NCBI RefSeq assembly: GCF_001949145.1
Contig: NW_019091377.1
Span: forward strand, 179,011 to 243,010
Direction: 5' to 3'
DNA: 64,000 nucleotides
Source: Acanthaster planci
Lineage: Eukaryota > Echinodermata > Asteroidea > Valvatida > Acanthasteridae
The translations under genes were made by a program, and so were the position numbers. Under the pieces are notes generated by a model that saw nothing but the letters and a program-made list of their open reading frames with translations, had not been told where the DNA came from and made no database searches. This document shows positions 28,801 to 39,869 of this stretch, one piece after another; position 1 is the stretch's first letter; every line of letters begins with the position of its first letter.

Positions 28801-31800
28801 GGTTGAGTTACGTGTGGTGACACCCGATACTCATGCATTGGGAAGCATAAGCTAAGACGTTATGGTGGTTGTGCGAAAGGCAATACCCCCCATGAAGGAG
28901 TATAAATGAGCGAAAACTTTGCTGTGCATACGTTCACGGCTTCTCAACGCCAAAACGACAACCCATTGTTGTTTTTATTATATCAGGCCTCTTCGATTTA
29001 TATGTCTGAAGATTTTAGCTACTCTATACATTGATCCGATTTGATGTGACAATTTTTATTTCAAAATTCTGTGGTGTAAATTCTCAAATGGCATCCATTG
29101 GATCTTGCACTCAAGGCAGGTTTGGAAATTGTGGGAGACACTGGCCTGTAATACTGCTCGTGGACTTACGGAACGGGGTTACACATGCTCAGACAAGTAA
29201 TCATGACGTCACGCATCAGATGACAATACGAAGTCATGGGGCACGTGATACATAAGGCCTTTTCTTCACTGCATTACTTTAAAGGAAATCCCAAGATGAT
29301 TTACATTAATTGCTCGCATTTGCTATTTGCTTCCTTTTAGAACATGCTGAACAAGCGATCCTTAAGTGACGTCATCCCCGAGCCTGTGTGGGGTTGGAGG
29401 AGCAAGAAGGAAGAGGCTAGACAAGTGGAATTTGTTCGAGTCGGTCAGGTAAAAACCAGCGCAAAAATCCTTTGGAATTTTTAGCCAGATGTCAAAATAT
29501 ATCCCACTGGCCAGTTTAGTGTCTCTTTCTGTAAGGGTAGACTTCAACCCTCCACGAGCCTACTGGTCAGTTTTTATTGCTCTAAACGAGGAATACGGTA
29601 AAATCCACCTGCTCGGGGAATCACATTCTAGATGTAAAAAAACAGTAATACACAGTGAGTAATACAAGAACGAGCAGCTGTTTGTATTTTCCGGCTGACA
29701 TGGAGCTTGATGTGCTTTCAATTGACAAGATTTGTTAGGTTTTCTTGGTATCGTTAGAAAATGTTCTCGTGTTACTGGTTTGTTTCCCTCCTAGCTGTTG
29801 AAACTGAAGACAATCGTCAAAGGAGATGCCCCAACGAGCCTAGCGACAACAAGTCTCCTGAAAAGAGAGGTGAGAAGGATTACTGAGTAGGAAGATTATC
29901 TGAGGATCTACTTTCTGACGACTCAGGACAACTTTTTTCTCTTTCATCCTAACCAAATACTGAATCAATATTGAAGATTATAGTCCTCTGCCCATTTTCT
30001 ACTAACACTGGCTTAATTGTAATGGCAAACTGTACGGCTAAACTTGTTTACATCTGTTTTTATCTGTCTCTAGGTTCACTGTTTTTAGGTTTTACTGTTT
30101 ATAAACAATATGATATACCTGTACTCATTTAGAGTTCCCAAAGTACGTTACTTAACAACGACATTTTACTACGGCCTAAATGAACGTTTCAATTTATGCT
30201 GTTTACTTGCCAACAGCCTTGGGAGCCGCAGTGCATTCACAATGACTTCGCACACGAAGTGCAGTGTGGAGATTCTTGGGGTAAGTGGAATTTTATTCTT
30301 CTCCCCAAACATCTTTGTAAACAAGGCGGGTTGTAGTGAATTCCTACGTCAGGTGCTTTTAACCCCAATGCATATATTCCCGCACTGACTCTTTCAAAGT
30401 CAGTGAAATACCCCACTGTTTTGAATTCAATAGACTAGGCATGGCACTTCATTTCAGCACAGTAGTATAAAACTACGAGTTCACCCTAGTCCTTCGTTGT
30501 GCAAAGCTACAATAAGACGCCTCGTGTTCTTGTCTAGAACTTTCATTAGCAGCCATTCTTTTAGGTCTAACTTGTTTCTGCATGCAGGGATAGGAACTGA
30601 GTAGATGCAGTTTGCTCTTCACGTCAACTACTTCCCGTGGAAAGACACGTTTATTAGTTCGTATATACAATGTAAATAAAAATCAGTTGTTATAGATCTA
30701 CGAGTCCAGAAGCGGAGACACCGTAGACTGACTTATTTGCAAGGGTAATTTATAAGACAAACCTCCAAGCGGGTACTTCGTTTATTGCACTGTAACATGG
30801 TGAGTTTTCATTTTCTTCATAACACAAACCTCCATGGCATGGAAAATGAGATGACCATGTACCTCAGAAAAAAGAAAGCGGACTTTGGACTCGACAGCAT
30901 GATTAAAAATGGGACTTGTCTGTTAACCTTTTTCAAGGCGATCGGCTTATCGTCGGCACCGAGGTTGGAATATTCTGCATTGAAGGTGAGCCTCCGTTAC
31001 AATTTACTCAATCAGTTGCAAGGGAAAAAGTATCCTCATTTCAGAGATTAACGTTACAATGTAGCGATACAAACTGCTATGTAGGATGTTTCGTTTTATA
31101 CACTTTAATCAAGAAGGTTTCATTCTGAAGTCTTAACAGGGAGAACTGTCTGGATTGACCTTGTTTGTTACATCGCTAACAGATGAAGTTTCAGGAATTT
31201 ACTGATTATCGTTCGTCAGTGAGCTGTGATTACCTAGCATTGTTTGCCAATTTTTATTGTTCGTGACAGAGGGTCTTCCTCCACGCATGCTCTTTGACCG
31301 GACAGTGTCTGTCAAGCAGTTGAGTGTCGTCGAGGCTCACGATTTACTCATTTTCAGAGCTGATAAAGGTAGGGAGCTAGTGATTGGGTATATAAACGTG
31401 GTGAAAACTCCAGAAGCACCAACCCGCCCGTAAACCGCCCCTCCCAAAAAAATATACAAATTAAAGTTTGCATGTTTCTTAGAAAGGTCAAAAATTCAAA
31501 GTTTTTGTGTCGAAGCATTTCAATCTTGACTTATTTTTTTAAATCTTGCGGTTTTTATATTAAATGAGGTTCCCCTACATTTTTCTGATGAACAGAATTC
31601 CATCGAAAGAGTGATTGGCTCAGCCTTTCCAAACCCCAAGAACAAAATTTCAATATCTATAGAAAGTAATCTTGGTTGATATCGCAAATGTTGACATGAT
31701 CGTAATCGTGAATGATTCGATTTTGTTTCTTGCTGATGGAATCTCCCGATTTCGTGATCTACTTCAGGGAAGGAGAGCAGGGTATACGTGTTTCGTCTGA

Positions 31801-34800
31801 CTGACTTTGAAGGCGAACCGAACGAGCTAGTGGTACGAACCAAGAATGATTGCAAAGATCACAAATTGGAAAGAACGAAAGGTAAATTCTGTGGCCCTAT
31901 GCATGAACCTGATACGCCACATTTTCAAACTTTTTGAGTTAGATGCGTGAATGTGTAGAGTGATATCATATCTTTACTTGCTAAAAATATCAACAGCTAG
32001 GGGTCCATTTTATGAAATATAGAGGTCGGTATTATTCTGACCAAACACAAAATTCCAAGAAGCAACAACTTAAACTAGATTTTTCTCAGTTTCATGTCTG
32101 TGTGGCATATCAGTTTCATGGGGCCACAGAATTAGTATATTACATTAGCCTTAAAAGCGAGACTGTCAGACTGTGTTGATGTCTCATTTGACACACTCAT
32201 TTTGTATGGGTTTGGAGAAAAAGGCATCCCCCAGGAGTAACTCACCTGAGCGGCACCCTGTTACAAAGACATTTGGCCAAGTGGTGAGGGTTGGAGCTCG
32301 CTGTTGTAGAATTTAGGATTCAAATTTGGTAGCTAGTAATGTATTTCGTTATCTTGGCCTGATGAGCTCTGGGCTCCATAGACACATCAATGACTGTTGG
32401 TGTTTGACAGGCAGCAATGGGGAGAGGCGTGTCGGCCTTCGGTTTGCTTGCTAGTCATGATTATGATCTTGCCTCTCTGCACTAAGAGGTTCAACGGAGT
32501 ACCTGTGATTGCATAAGCGATGACTGTATGAAGCGCTCTTACGTGACAGCATCGACATGCATACTCCCAATATTGAAGGAAGCTGAGATGCCAGGAATCA
32601 TGTTCCTTCTCCTATTCCATGCAGGTTGTCAGCTGTACGCCTTGAGTCGTCCTGGAGGAAGCCACTTACGCATGGTGGTAGCCGTTGCTAAGAAGTTGTT
32701 GGTGATGGCGTGGAAGCACAGCGCTGCATGGACGGCATGGTGCGGAGCGGCCGACACCGACCCGGTAGAAGGCTTCACGTTCGTCAGGGTACGCGAATAA
32801 TTAGATTGGAGACTTAAAGCTCAGCACGCATGAGTGTAGCGCATAATCAAGATAATAAAATCAGGGTTTGTTTATTAATTTCCTGGTCGATGTACTAAAG
32901 AAGAAGTGTGGAAAATGTGCAGTAGAATAACAAATCATTCCAGGATGTGTAATTTAATCGTCGGTTCTGATGAAAAGTAACTTTGTTATCGCTCTGAAGA
33001 TAGATTTGTCTATATTACTGTCGTAATTATCCTTTCCTAACTCACTCAAGAGATTCCTTAGAAGTCCAAGTCCTCTCATCTCTCGTGCCATGTCCCAGCC
33101 GTCGAGTGTGTCTGACCTGCTCCCCCCTTTGCATTGTCATATAGGAGCTTGTTGCCTCGGAGGTGCCCACTCTCATGACGCTGGTAGACGGCGGGAAGGA
33201 AGATAACCAGATATGCGTTGCCTTCAGGAACCAGTTTGACCTGGTCAACGAGAAGAATGGAGACACATTCCGTCTTCATCTCGTTGAGACCAGCAAAGTG
33301 AGTTCATGTCCCGCCTTACTGCCGGTTTTTCTGTTCATATGAAATTCTCTGATGGTTACCCCTTTAATGATTTAACATTGGCCACTGGTGATAATTGATT
33401 TGCAGCAGGTGAACCTCGTGTCTACCTTGGATATATACGAAGATGAGGAACCCGAACTTCTCTTGTCTTACAATCGTAAGTTTGTACAGTCTCTCATGCA
33501 AGCTCGTCTGTATGCGTAACTGGCCTACGGCCGATTTGTCCTGACTATATTAAACAGACATTTAATGTATTCAGGTTGGTTTCATAGTCGGGAGGCCAAG
33601 GGAAATGTATCCGGTTTAAAAAGACATGAACCTCTTCATCAAGGGGGAGCAATTATCAAGGTTCAAACAAATAGGAAATACATATCTTTATACGGCAATT
33701 GGGTTCAAAAAAATACATCTTGATAATTGGGTTCAATTGGCTGCAAGAGGCAAGAAATGTGGACGATAATACTGTTGAAACCCTGTTTTAATCATCGACT
33801 GGGAGGGAATGAGCGATCATTGACACTCTAAACCATGCAGCTGATTCTAATAAAACAGAAAGACACGTTAGCATTACGACCTACTCCCTGTTCAGATCAA
33901 GGAAATTCACCAGAATTCGAAAGTTGCTGTTAGAAAACTGGCTTTTCTGCTAGAGAACTGACTTGTTTTTCTGGTTGATAAATTAGCTGTTTTTATTTAT
34001 AATTATCACTCACTTGACTTTTTTCTGCATTCTGTCAGATGTGTCCCAATTTAAGAAGCTTTCAGGCGAGAATTCGTCAGATTTTGACATCCATTGGAAC
34101 TCCGCACCTAAAGCCATCGGTAAAATACGTCAAGAACTTAAATTCATTCATCTGTCACCGGTCAGTAAAATACTATGACAACCGGCCAAGTACCGGGCAA
34201 GTGTAGGATGGGTTATCTATCTTTTCAAAGTTGAGAATATGCTGCAGGTATTCTAGTTGAGTGTAAAATTGAGTTATGTTCTATCATCTTGATAGCCCTT
34301 GCACTCAATAGTGTGTCAAGTATTACTTACGGTGACTATTAGCCATGAATCGCAAAATGTACCCCTCTTTTGCATGGGTGATAGACATAAAGGCTGCGCA
34401 TGTCAACTAAGGTCGTTGTTTACGTAATTAATAAAAGCCTGCGTCCACGTGTTTTTTTTTCACTGTCTCGGACGTAGAAAGTTGGCAGTGTATGGTTATA
34501 TTTATTTTCTCCCCTGCTATAGTTTGTGCCTTCCCTTACATTCTGGCGTTCACACACGACTCCGTGGAGATTCGCCTCGTTGTGAATGGCAACCTCGTTC
34601 ACACGATGACCATGCCACGCCTCAACCTCATCTCATCCAAGGTACGAGCCCAAATGGAGTAGCACTCGTGTTTCCCGGCAGTGCTTTGCTACATTTTTTG
34701 CCCCGTTTCTTTCCCAATTTGCTGTCAGTATGTGTATTGTTCTCCTTTTGTTCTTTGCATTGTTGTGATTTTTTGTTCCATTTTTTTGGTCTGTATTTTA

Positions 34801-37549
34801 TACGGGCTGGTGTGGCGGTCTCAGCTATCTTCTGGTCTCAGCGGTCCCCCCTGACGTAGCCAGACATTTCAGCGCGACACAAGCACGGTCTCGTTGGTCT
34901 TCCGTGCTGAGATGTCCGCATGACTAACTCGCACAGTACTATGAGCGGTGCTATAATCTTTGGTGTAGGCCTATGTACAGTAACGTCACGTACAACGTGA
35001 AGCATGCGTGGACTGCACTGCTCAGCACGCCACTTAAACGGACGACTTTCCCGTTGTTGTGCGCAGAGATGGCATGACGTATTTTTACCATATTTGGTAA
35101 GGGGGACCGCTGAGACCGGGAGACAGCTGAGACCGCCACACCGGAATAAACACCACATTGTTATTGCTCTGGTTGTTATTCATTAAATCCATCNNNNNNN
35201 NNNNNNNNNNNNNNNNNNNNNNNNNNNNNNNNNNNNNNNNNNNNNNNNNNNNNNNNNNNNNNNNNNNNNNNNNNNNNNNNNNNNNNNNNNNNNNNNNNNN
35301 NNNNNNNNNNNNNNNNNNNNNNNNNNNNNNNNNNNNNNNNNNNNNNNNNNNNNNNNNNNNNNNNNNNNNNNNNNNNNNNNNNNNNNNNNNNNNNNNNNNN
35401 NNNNNNNNNNNNNNNNNNNNNNNNNNNNNNNNNNNNNNNNNNNNNNNNNNNNNNNNNNNNNNNNNNNNNNNNNNNNNNNNNNNNNNNNNNNNNNNNNNNN
35501 NNNNNNNNNNNNNNNNNNNNNNNNNNNNNNNNNNNNNNNNNNNNNNNNNNNNNNNNNNNNNNNNNNNNNNNNNNNNNNNNNNNNNNNNNNNNNNNNNNNN
35601 NNNNNNNNNNNNNNNNNNNNNNNNNNNNNNNNNNNNNNNNNNNNNNNNNNNNNNNNNNNNNNNNNNNNNNNNNNNNNNNNNNNNNNNNNNNNNNNNNNNN
35701 NNNNNNNNNNNNNNNNNNNNNNNNNNNNNNNNNNNNNNNNNNNNNNNNNNNNNNNNNNNNNNNNNNNNNNNNNNNNNNNNNTGCATTGATTTTAAGATTT
35801 TATTTGATGAACAAATATGCCCCAGGTACGTCTTAACCAAACTGGCCGTTTTCCTTCGAAGCTACGGTTTCATTGCAACCAGTCGCCCTCAGTGTTGTTA
35901 ACATTTATTGTATGGTTTTTGTACTGAGTAAGCTTTACCTAATACTGGTCATTTCGTCCAATATGACAGTGCGACCTGCACTTCACGTCTACGGGTACTC
36001 CCGACCTACTGCACGGCCTACAGCCAAGTCCTAAGGACCCTGTGCGTCCGTTCAGCCCACTTGCTAGTCCCACCAACCCCAATGCAAGTATGTGAAAGAT
36101 TGCTGACGTTTCAGAATTCAGTACTGGTGGATAATTGGTGAAAGATCTTGTCTTGGGTTTGCTCAGATTGTGAAAATCTTGTTGAGACGACGAAGTTACT
36201 TTATGACACGTAGATCTTGATCTAAGAAAGGTTGGTCTTCTGGGAAAATAAAGCAAGTTTAAATCTCAAAGTCTATTACATCCTTTGTTGAAAAAAGCAC
36301 CATTTTTGTCTTTCGCAGCTCGTGCAGCTTTGAATGGTGTTCATGTTATAAGTGGCTTTACGTCTCTTCAACATTATGGTCATCATTAATGTGTTAACGA
36401 CAACTACGAAAGCTGAAATTTCTGACCTTTAAACTGGGCCTCAATTTTACGTATAATGGTCTTCGACTTGATTCAAATTTCAAATTTGAAATGATGAATA
36501 ACTGAGTTAGGTCCACATCTTGGTATTACATGCATGTCTGAGTAATGTTACAGTAGTAAGATCATGTACGCCAGGTTCTGTCAAACTTGATTTCCATGTA
36601 TATTTTCGCTGTCACAGTTGCTCCCCTGATGGGTTCCCCCACCCGCATCTTCAAGATCCCACTGATAAGTCTAGTTGGACAGATGACAGAGCGGGCCGTC
36701 CCACCGACCAACAATCGGCCACGATCCTTCATTTCCCCTTTGGTCAACATCGCCGAAACATCCCCGGGCGGCGCCAGCAAAACCAATGCATCCGGACTCA
36801 CAACCCGACCTCAGAGCGACACAGCGCTCTCGCAGTACGAGAAGAATCTGGCCAACGACAGCGGCAACGCGGAGGGCCTGACGCCGTGGCGGAACACCTA
36901 CCAGCTGCCTCGCCCCTCGGCTGAGTACTCAGACTCCGGGTACTCGGAATCTGACGTGTCCTTCGAGTCCACAGAGTGCACTGACGTGCCCCGCGGCTAC
37001 CCCTACGACCCGCAACGTGCGGGCCAGGACTCGTCAGCCGAGATGAGACGGAAGATGTTCAGTTGTCTGCATTCTCCACGGCAGCACCGACGGACCGTGT
37101 CATCACAAAGCGCTGACCCGGAGGCACGAGCCGAACTCCTGGGCACCTCCAAGTCCAAACCCGGTACGCGGTCTCGGTTCGGTTCGAATCACTCGGATTC
37201 GGTGTTCTACAGTAACTCGCGAATGGACAGTAGATCGAGCTCGGTAGCCTCCGAGTCTGATTCCTCTCGATCGGACACCACCGTACAATCCTGGCCCCGC
37301 TCCCCCCGGTTCAGTAGCAGCGGCTCCACCGCGTCGCAGTCTGAGGCGGAGATGAGAGCGGAACTCCTCGGGAAACTCCTGCGGTCTCCGAAGCTTGGTC
37401 GCCCCTCCACTTCATCAACCATGTCCACTCAATCAGACTCCGAAGACCGAGGCTCAGTCTTCGAAAGTACCAGTCCGGTCAGAGACAAAACCAGCCTTCC
37501 TTTCTATCTTTCCTCATCAGTCGACGAAGAAGACATTGATTTAAAGTAA
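1857..37549 (+). CDS. GARNL3: GARNL3 orthologue (Rap/Ran-GAP and CNH domain protein), 26 coding exons, 5' end not found
   Basis: Spliced translation follows vertebrate GARNL3 from near the N-terminus ([11 protein letters not shown] against human FSRKHYGSVEL) to the last residues (DEEDIDLK, stop 37547-37549). Exons: 1857-1926, 8670-8738, 14134-14221, 17363-17481, 18134-18198, 23053-23112, 23764-23866, 24149-24247, 24565-24668, 26108-26222, 26391-26436, 26678-26784, 27101-27213, 29341-29448, 29795-29869, 30217-30280, 30938-30985, 31270-31368, 31768-31881, 32625-32788, 33145-33297, 33406-33475, 34039-34119, 34523-34641, 35970-36087, 36618-37549. All introns are GT-AG, and phases agree at every junction except 23112/23764. 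The exons sum to about 1,100 codons; human GARNL3 is about 1,013 aa. The family is a predicted GTPase-activating protein for Rap-type GTPases. The exon at 1857 starts two bases into a codon, so a first coding exon must lie upstream, in or before the window; I could not identify it. Confidence 0.95.
1927..8669. other. GARNL3 intron, 6.7 kb
   Basis: No gene seen on either strand. Contains the MITE at 8435-8509. Long first introns often hold enhancers, but nothing here can be called from one sequence. Confidence 0.6.
8435..8509. mobile_element. 75-bp palindromic MITE
   Basis: 22-bp inverted ends (TTGCATGGCTGCCATCTTGC at the left, 19 of 22 matching at the right) around a 31-bp centre. It is in the GARNL3 intron 1927-8669, 160 bp before the exon at 8670. 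Confidence 0.6.
9374..9602. repeat. tandem duplication, two copies, period 128 bp
   Basis: CCTGTTC/T, GCTATGGCG/GCATGGCG, AGCAACTTTGATTG and ATTTGTTCAGGTTAC recur in the same order in 9374-9474 and 9502-9602. The copies have diverged noticeably. No coding sense. GARNL3 intron 8739-14133. Confidence 0.7.
12546..13162. mobile_element. 617-bp fold-back (MITE-like) DNA element
   Basis: Starts CTAAGGAGCTCTGGAAG and ends with the inverted form of CTAAAGAGCTCTGGAAG (16 of 17 identical). The similarity of the two arms continues inward for several tens of bases and beyond: both arms carry CATCC-GA-TTA-TTTAT and GATGACGACAT-type blocks, so nearly the whole element can fold back on itself. It has no coding capacity. 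It may sit on a TA target site, suggesting a Tc1/mariner-type source, but the superfamily is not certain. It lies in the GARNL3 intron 8739-14133. Confidence 0.75.
15355..15430. repeat. TTTG-rich low-complexity tract
   Basis: Repeated GTTTGTTTG units with T runs, in a GARNL3 intron. A simple-sequence expansion. Confidence 0.8.
16250..16570 (-). mobile_element. possible tRNA-derived SINE remnants
   Basis: Two stretches on the - strand look like tRNA B boxes: GGTGCGAATCCAGCC near 16265-16280 and GGGTTCAATGCC near 16540-16555. A-box matches are poor and no tRNA cloverleaf could be drawn, so these are not called tRNA genes. GARNL3 intron 14222-17362. Confidence 0.3.
19526..19714. mobile_element. 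189-bp MITE with CACTGTAAAAA ends
   Basis: The ends are CACTGTAAAAAAAGTTGGGC and the inverted form of CACTGTAAAAAGGTTGGTC. The inside is made of imperfect TTGGGCAAAA / TTGGTCAA units in both directions, so it folds into an irregular stem. Ends of the CACTGTAAAAA type are common in hAT-like and other short animal MITEs; the family assignment is tentative. It lies in the GARNL3 intron 18199-23052. Confidence 0.75.
22085..22390. repeat. degenerate repeat with TTCATGAAAC units
   Basis: ATTCATGAAAC-type boxes recur at about 22139, 22221 and 22310, each with similar TTACTAA and TAGCC pieces between them (spacing 82-90 bp). Probably an old tandem or transposon-derived block. GARNL3 intron 18199-23052. 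Confidence 0.4.
23053..29869 (+). other. GARNL3: GARNL3 Rap/Ran-GAP domain exons
   Basis: Ten exons encode the GAP domain, roughly residues 165-450 of the visible protein. The sequence includes [29 protein letters not shown] and [15 protein letters not shown]. In Rap1GAP the asparagine of the equivalent HIGND motif is the catalytic Asn thumb that stands in for a glutamine or arginine finger. Here that codon is AAC at 26132-26134, so the enzyme looks catalytically intact. The 46-nt exon 26391-26436 ([15 protein letters not shown]) is too short for ORF finders but fits phase and homology exactly. [12 protein letters not shown] and FRDFLLVK follow in 26678-26784. One junction, 23112 to 23764, does not keep frame (see findings). 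Confidence 0.93.
30217..34641 (+). other. GARNL3: GARNL3 Citron-homology (CNH) domain exons
   Basis: Nine exons, about residues 450-750 of the visible protein, cover the CNH region. This is a beta-propeller-like domain shared with Citron, NIK-type kinases and Vps39, usually a protein-binding surface. Blocks matching human GARNL3 include [51 protein letters not shown] and [13 protein letters not shown]. The acceptor at 33406 is preceded by CAG and starts with CAG, giving two possible splice sites three bases apart. Confidence 0.92.
34809..35142. mobile_element. 334-bp inverted-repeat DNA element with 42-bp TIRs
   Basis: The left end (34809-34850) starts GGTGTGGCGGTCTCAGCT and continues to GGTCCCCC. 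The right end (35101-35142) is its reverse complement with 39 of 42 bases matching. The centre is unrelated and non-coding. It is a non-autonomous DNA transposon (MITE) in a GARNL3 intron, directly before the assembly gap. Confidence 0.82.
35194..35781. other. assembly gap (588 N)
   Basis: A run of N inside the GARNL3 intron between exons 34523-34641 and 35970-36087. Phases agree across it and homology is continuous, so no coding exon needs to be missing. The long open frames that span it are artefacts of the Ns. It starts about 50 bp after a fold-back element, a likely reason for the assembly break. Confidence 0.98.
35970..37549 (+). other. GARNL3: GARNL3 C-terminal exons: Ser-rich tail and conserved end
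   Basis: The exon 35970-36087 gives [14 protein letters not shown], equivalent to human SDIYFTAT. The terminal exon 36618-37549 (932 nt) begins [22 protein letters not shown], matching human NLYKIPLRNLVGR, then becomes a Ser/Arg/Asp-rich, probably disordered tail. It ends [11 protein letters not shown]. The tail carries three related short motifs around (A)EMR..xLL; the human protein has a single RRELLGL. GC content is clearly higher than in the surrounding introns, as expected for coding sequence. Confidence 0.92.
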
Positions 37550-37615
37550 AGATTGTCCAGGGAAAACCACGAGGATACTGAAGACCGACTACATCGATTC
37601 CAGAGTTATTTTTGT

Positions 37616-37621
37616 ATTAAA
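37616..37621 (+). terminator. possible GARNL3 poly(A) signal, ATTAAA variant
   Basis: ATTAAA lies 67 bp after the GARNL3 stop. A canonical AATAAA occurs only at 39864-39869, which would give a 2.3-kb 3' UTR. The sequence alone cannot choose between them; both may be used. Confidence 0.35.
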
Positions 37622-39863
37622 AGTTGTAATGCATTCCAGTGCGCATATTGTAGCTCCTTAAATTTTCCCATTTTCTCCCTTAAAAAATGAATTCAATTTT
37701 ACTTCTTTTGGATTTTTTGACAATTTGAATTCTACGCATGTACAGTACAAGAAAAAATGCCCAGGCAAAACCTCGAATCCGAAATGGAAACTTCGCGGTT
37801 TTATTTTTCAATTAATTTGGGAAACGATATTCTTTTGAGAGGCAAACGTTTCGTTCCGGGGTTAGTCGACGACGCAGATGCATTTAGCTTTGTTTCATGT
37901 TTGCGTATTGCTCTATACTGAAACAAAACGTCGTGCTGTGTGCTTTCCGAAACTGTGAGAATTTAGGACGAGATCGGCTTGACAGTTGCTCACAGAGGAC
38001 GAAATCGCGCACGTGTCGTAAACATGCCGCCAGCTAGCTCCGGATTTCACCAAATTCGCAGTGAAAACTGCAACAAGTTTGCTCTGTAGGCGGCGATATT
38101 GAAGGGTACCCTTGGTCGTTTCTCCGGTATATATGTTTCTGACGTCATGGAGTGCTGAAGAGCGCGTTGCGTTGTTCCACTTTGAACTGGCGTGAGGCCA
38201 CTGATGTTTTGCGCAAGTAATGTATGGATCTTTGGCTGAAATGAAGTCAACCGTAGTTGAGTATAACTCAGTTTTGTTTTCGTTCTCTAAGCTGCAAAAC
38301 AGAAATACTTGCGAAGTGTTCTAACTACTTTTAAGTTTATGTGAATATTTTTACTTCAAAAATGAATTGTTGAGTTTTATGAGGAGGTTCGTTCGTCCTG
38401 ATTATTGTGGACTACTGCTGCCCTGCTTGGCAATGACGTCATACATGACTGTATATGGGCCCAGAGCTGAAGTGGAAATAATTTTTGATGACGTCATTGT
38501 TGAACTATTTGGCAGGATCGAATGCAGTAGATCATTGGACGAACAACTGGAATCTGTAGAGTTCATATCGCCGCTTTTAAGCCAGAATACCTCATATCAT
38601 TTTATGGTTGTCTATGTTAATTTCTCAACCTCGTTAGCTTTGTTTTGGACTTGTTACATTTCGGCTGGCCTTGCAAAAGTGACGCCGACGATAATGTGCT
38701 GTTATAACTTAAGTACCTTTCCATTTATAGCTTACAGACTCGTTTTATAAAATATTATAAATTTCAAATGATTAATTGACTCGGCTGTAAGATATCTAAC
38801 ATTTTTCACTTTCATCTTGCCATCGTAAATTATGTGTTTATCAACTATTACCGAACGCAACTGTAAATATGGTTTACAGTTGACCATCAAAAAAAATGTG
38901 GTATACTTACTGACGGACCTACCGATTTGATTACATTATTTAAATATTTTGATTTTTATACGAAGTACGTGTAAACTAATTGCTGTCAAGTGTTTGGTAC
39001 ATCATAAAATTATGGCTTTCTGTGGTGACAGTTGTCTCTGTCTAATTTGAAGATATTCGGATATCACACTTGAGAATCGATATTTATTATTTATCGTAAC
39101 TACCGAAAGTAGAAAATGCCGACTTTGGAAAAACCAAGCGGTGCGCGTGGTTTGTTTGTATGAGGAAGTCGTTTGAATCCCCCGCTGCATAAGGGCGTTC
39201 TTTTGATTTCTTCAAATCAAAGAACCAAGATGGATTTCACTCTTATTTTCAAGACATAGCACAGCCAGGTCTCAAAGGATGCTTAAACTCATTGATGTAT
39301 TTGAGACCTAGCTGGGTTTTTTATGATATTCTTGCGTGGCTGTGTGTGTTTAACTTGATGAGCTTTACCGAAACGAGCTTTTATTAATTGCGATGCGTTA
39401 CGAAAATCGTTCTTGGGAAAAAATATGGAAGTTCGTTTAAGAAACGTGTGAGCACACAAACTTAGGGTATACTCGATTTATGAAAGAGAAAGGGTGTTAG
39501 CCGACTCGGCTAAGTTAACAAGCTGGTTTATTTTTGTATCTTAAGCAAGGTATATATGTTAAACAGCTTCAAGTTTGAGAAATATTACAGGGAAAAAGTC
39601 GACATTTCTCATTTTGGTATCAAGTCGGGTCGTAAACTTATAGAAACGCGGCATAATGGGGAAAGCGCAGCGAGTTGTCAGTTGGTGGTTGTCTGACATT
39701 TAAGCTTTACTCTTTTCTCCGGAAACTCAAAGGTTTTATACTTGTGTAATTTTATGTATATCACAAAAGACATTAATGGTGGTAAGTTCAAGTCTGGAAA
39801 AAATCAATTATTATTTATTCTACCTTGTGCAGAGTGAAACTGATTAATGCCTTTATCTTTTGC

Positions 39864-39869
39864 AATAAA
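39864..39869 (+). terminator. candidate distal GARNL3 poly(A) signal AATAAA
   Basis: A canonical AATAAA in AT-rich DNA, 2.3 kb after the GARNL3 stop and before the C11orf98-like gene. Given as the alternative to the close ATTAAA. Confidence 0.3.

Noticed and set aside
34449-34859. 136-codon open frame in the GARNL3 region
   Set aside because: It overlaps the CNH exon 34523-34641 in a different frame and runs into a MITE; a shadow.
35085-35901. Two open frames of about 250 codons on opposite strands
   Set aside because: Almost all codons are N; they are artefacts of the assembly gap.
36520-36924. 134-codon open frame overlapping the last GARNL3 exon
   Set aside because: Alternative frame of a GC-rich coding exon; the homology is in the other frame.
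38367-38750. 127-codon open frame after GARNL3
   Set aside because: Composition is like the flanking AT-rich DNA, no motif, and it lies in a probable 3' UTR or spacer.
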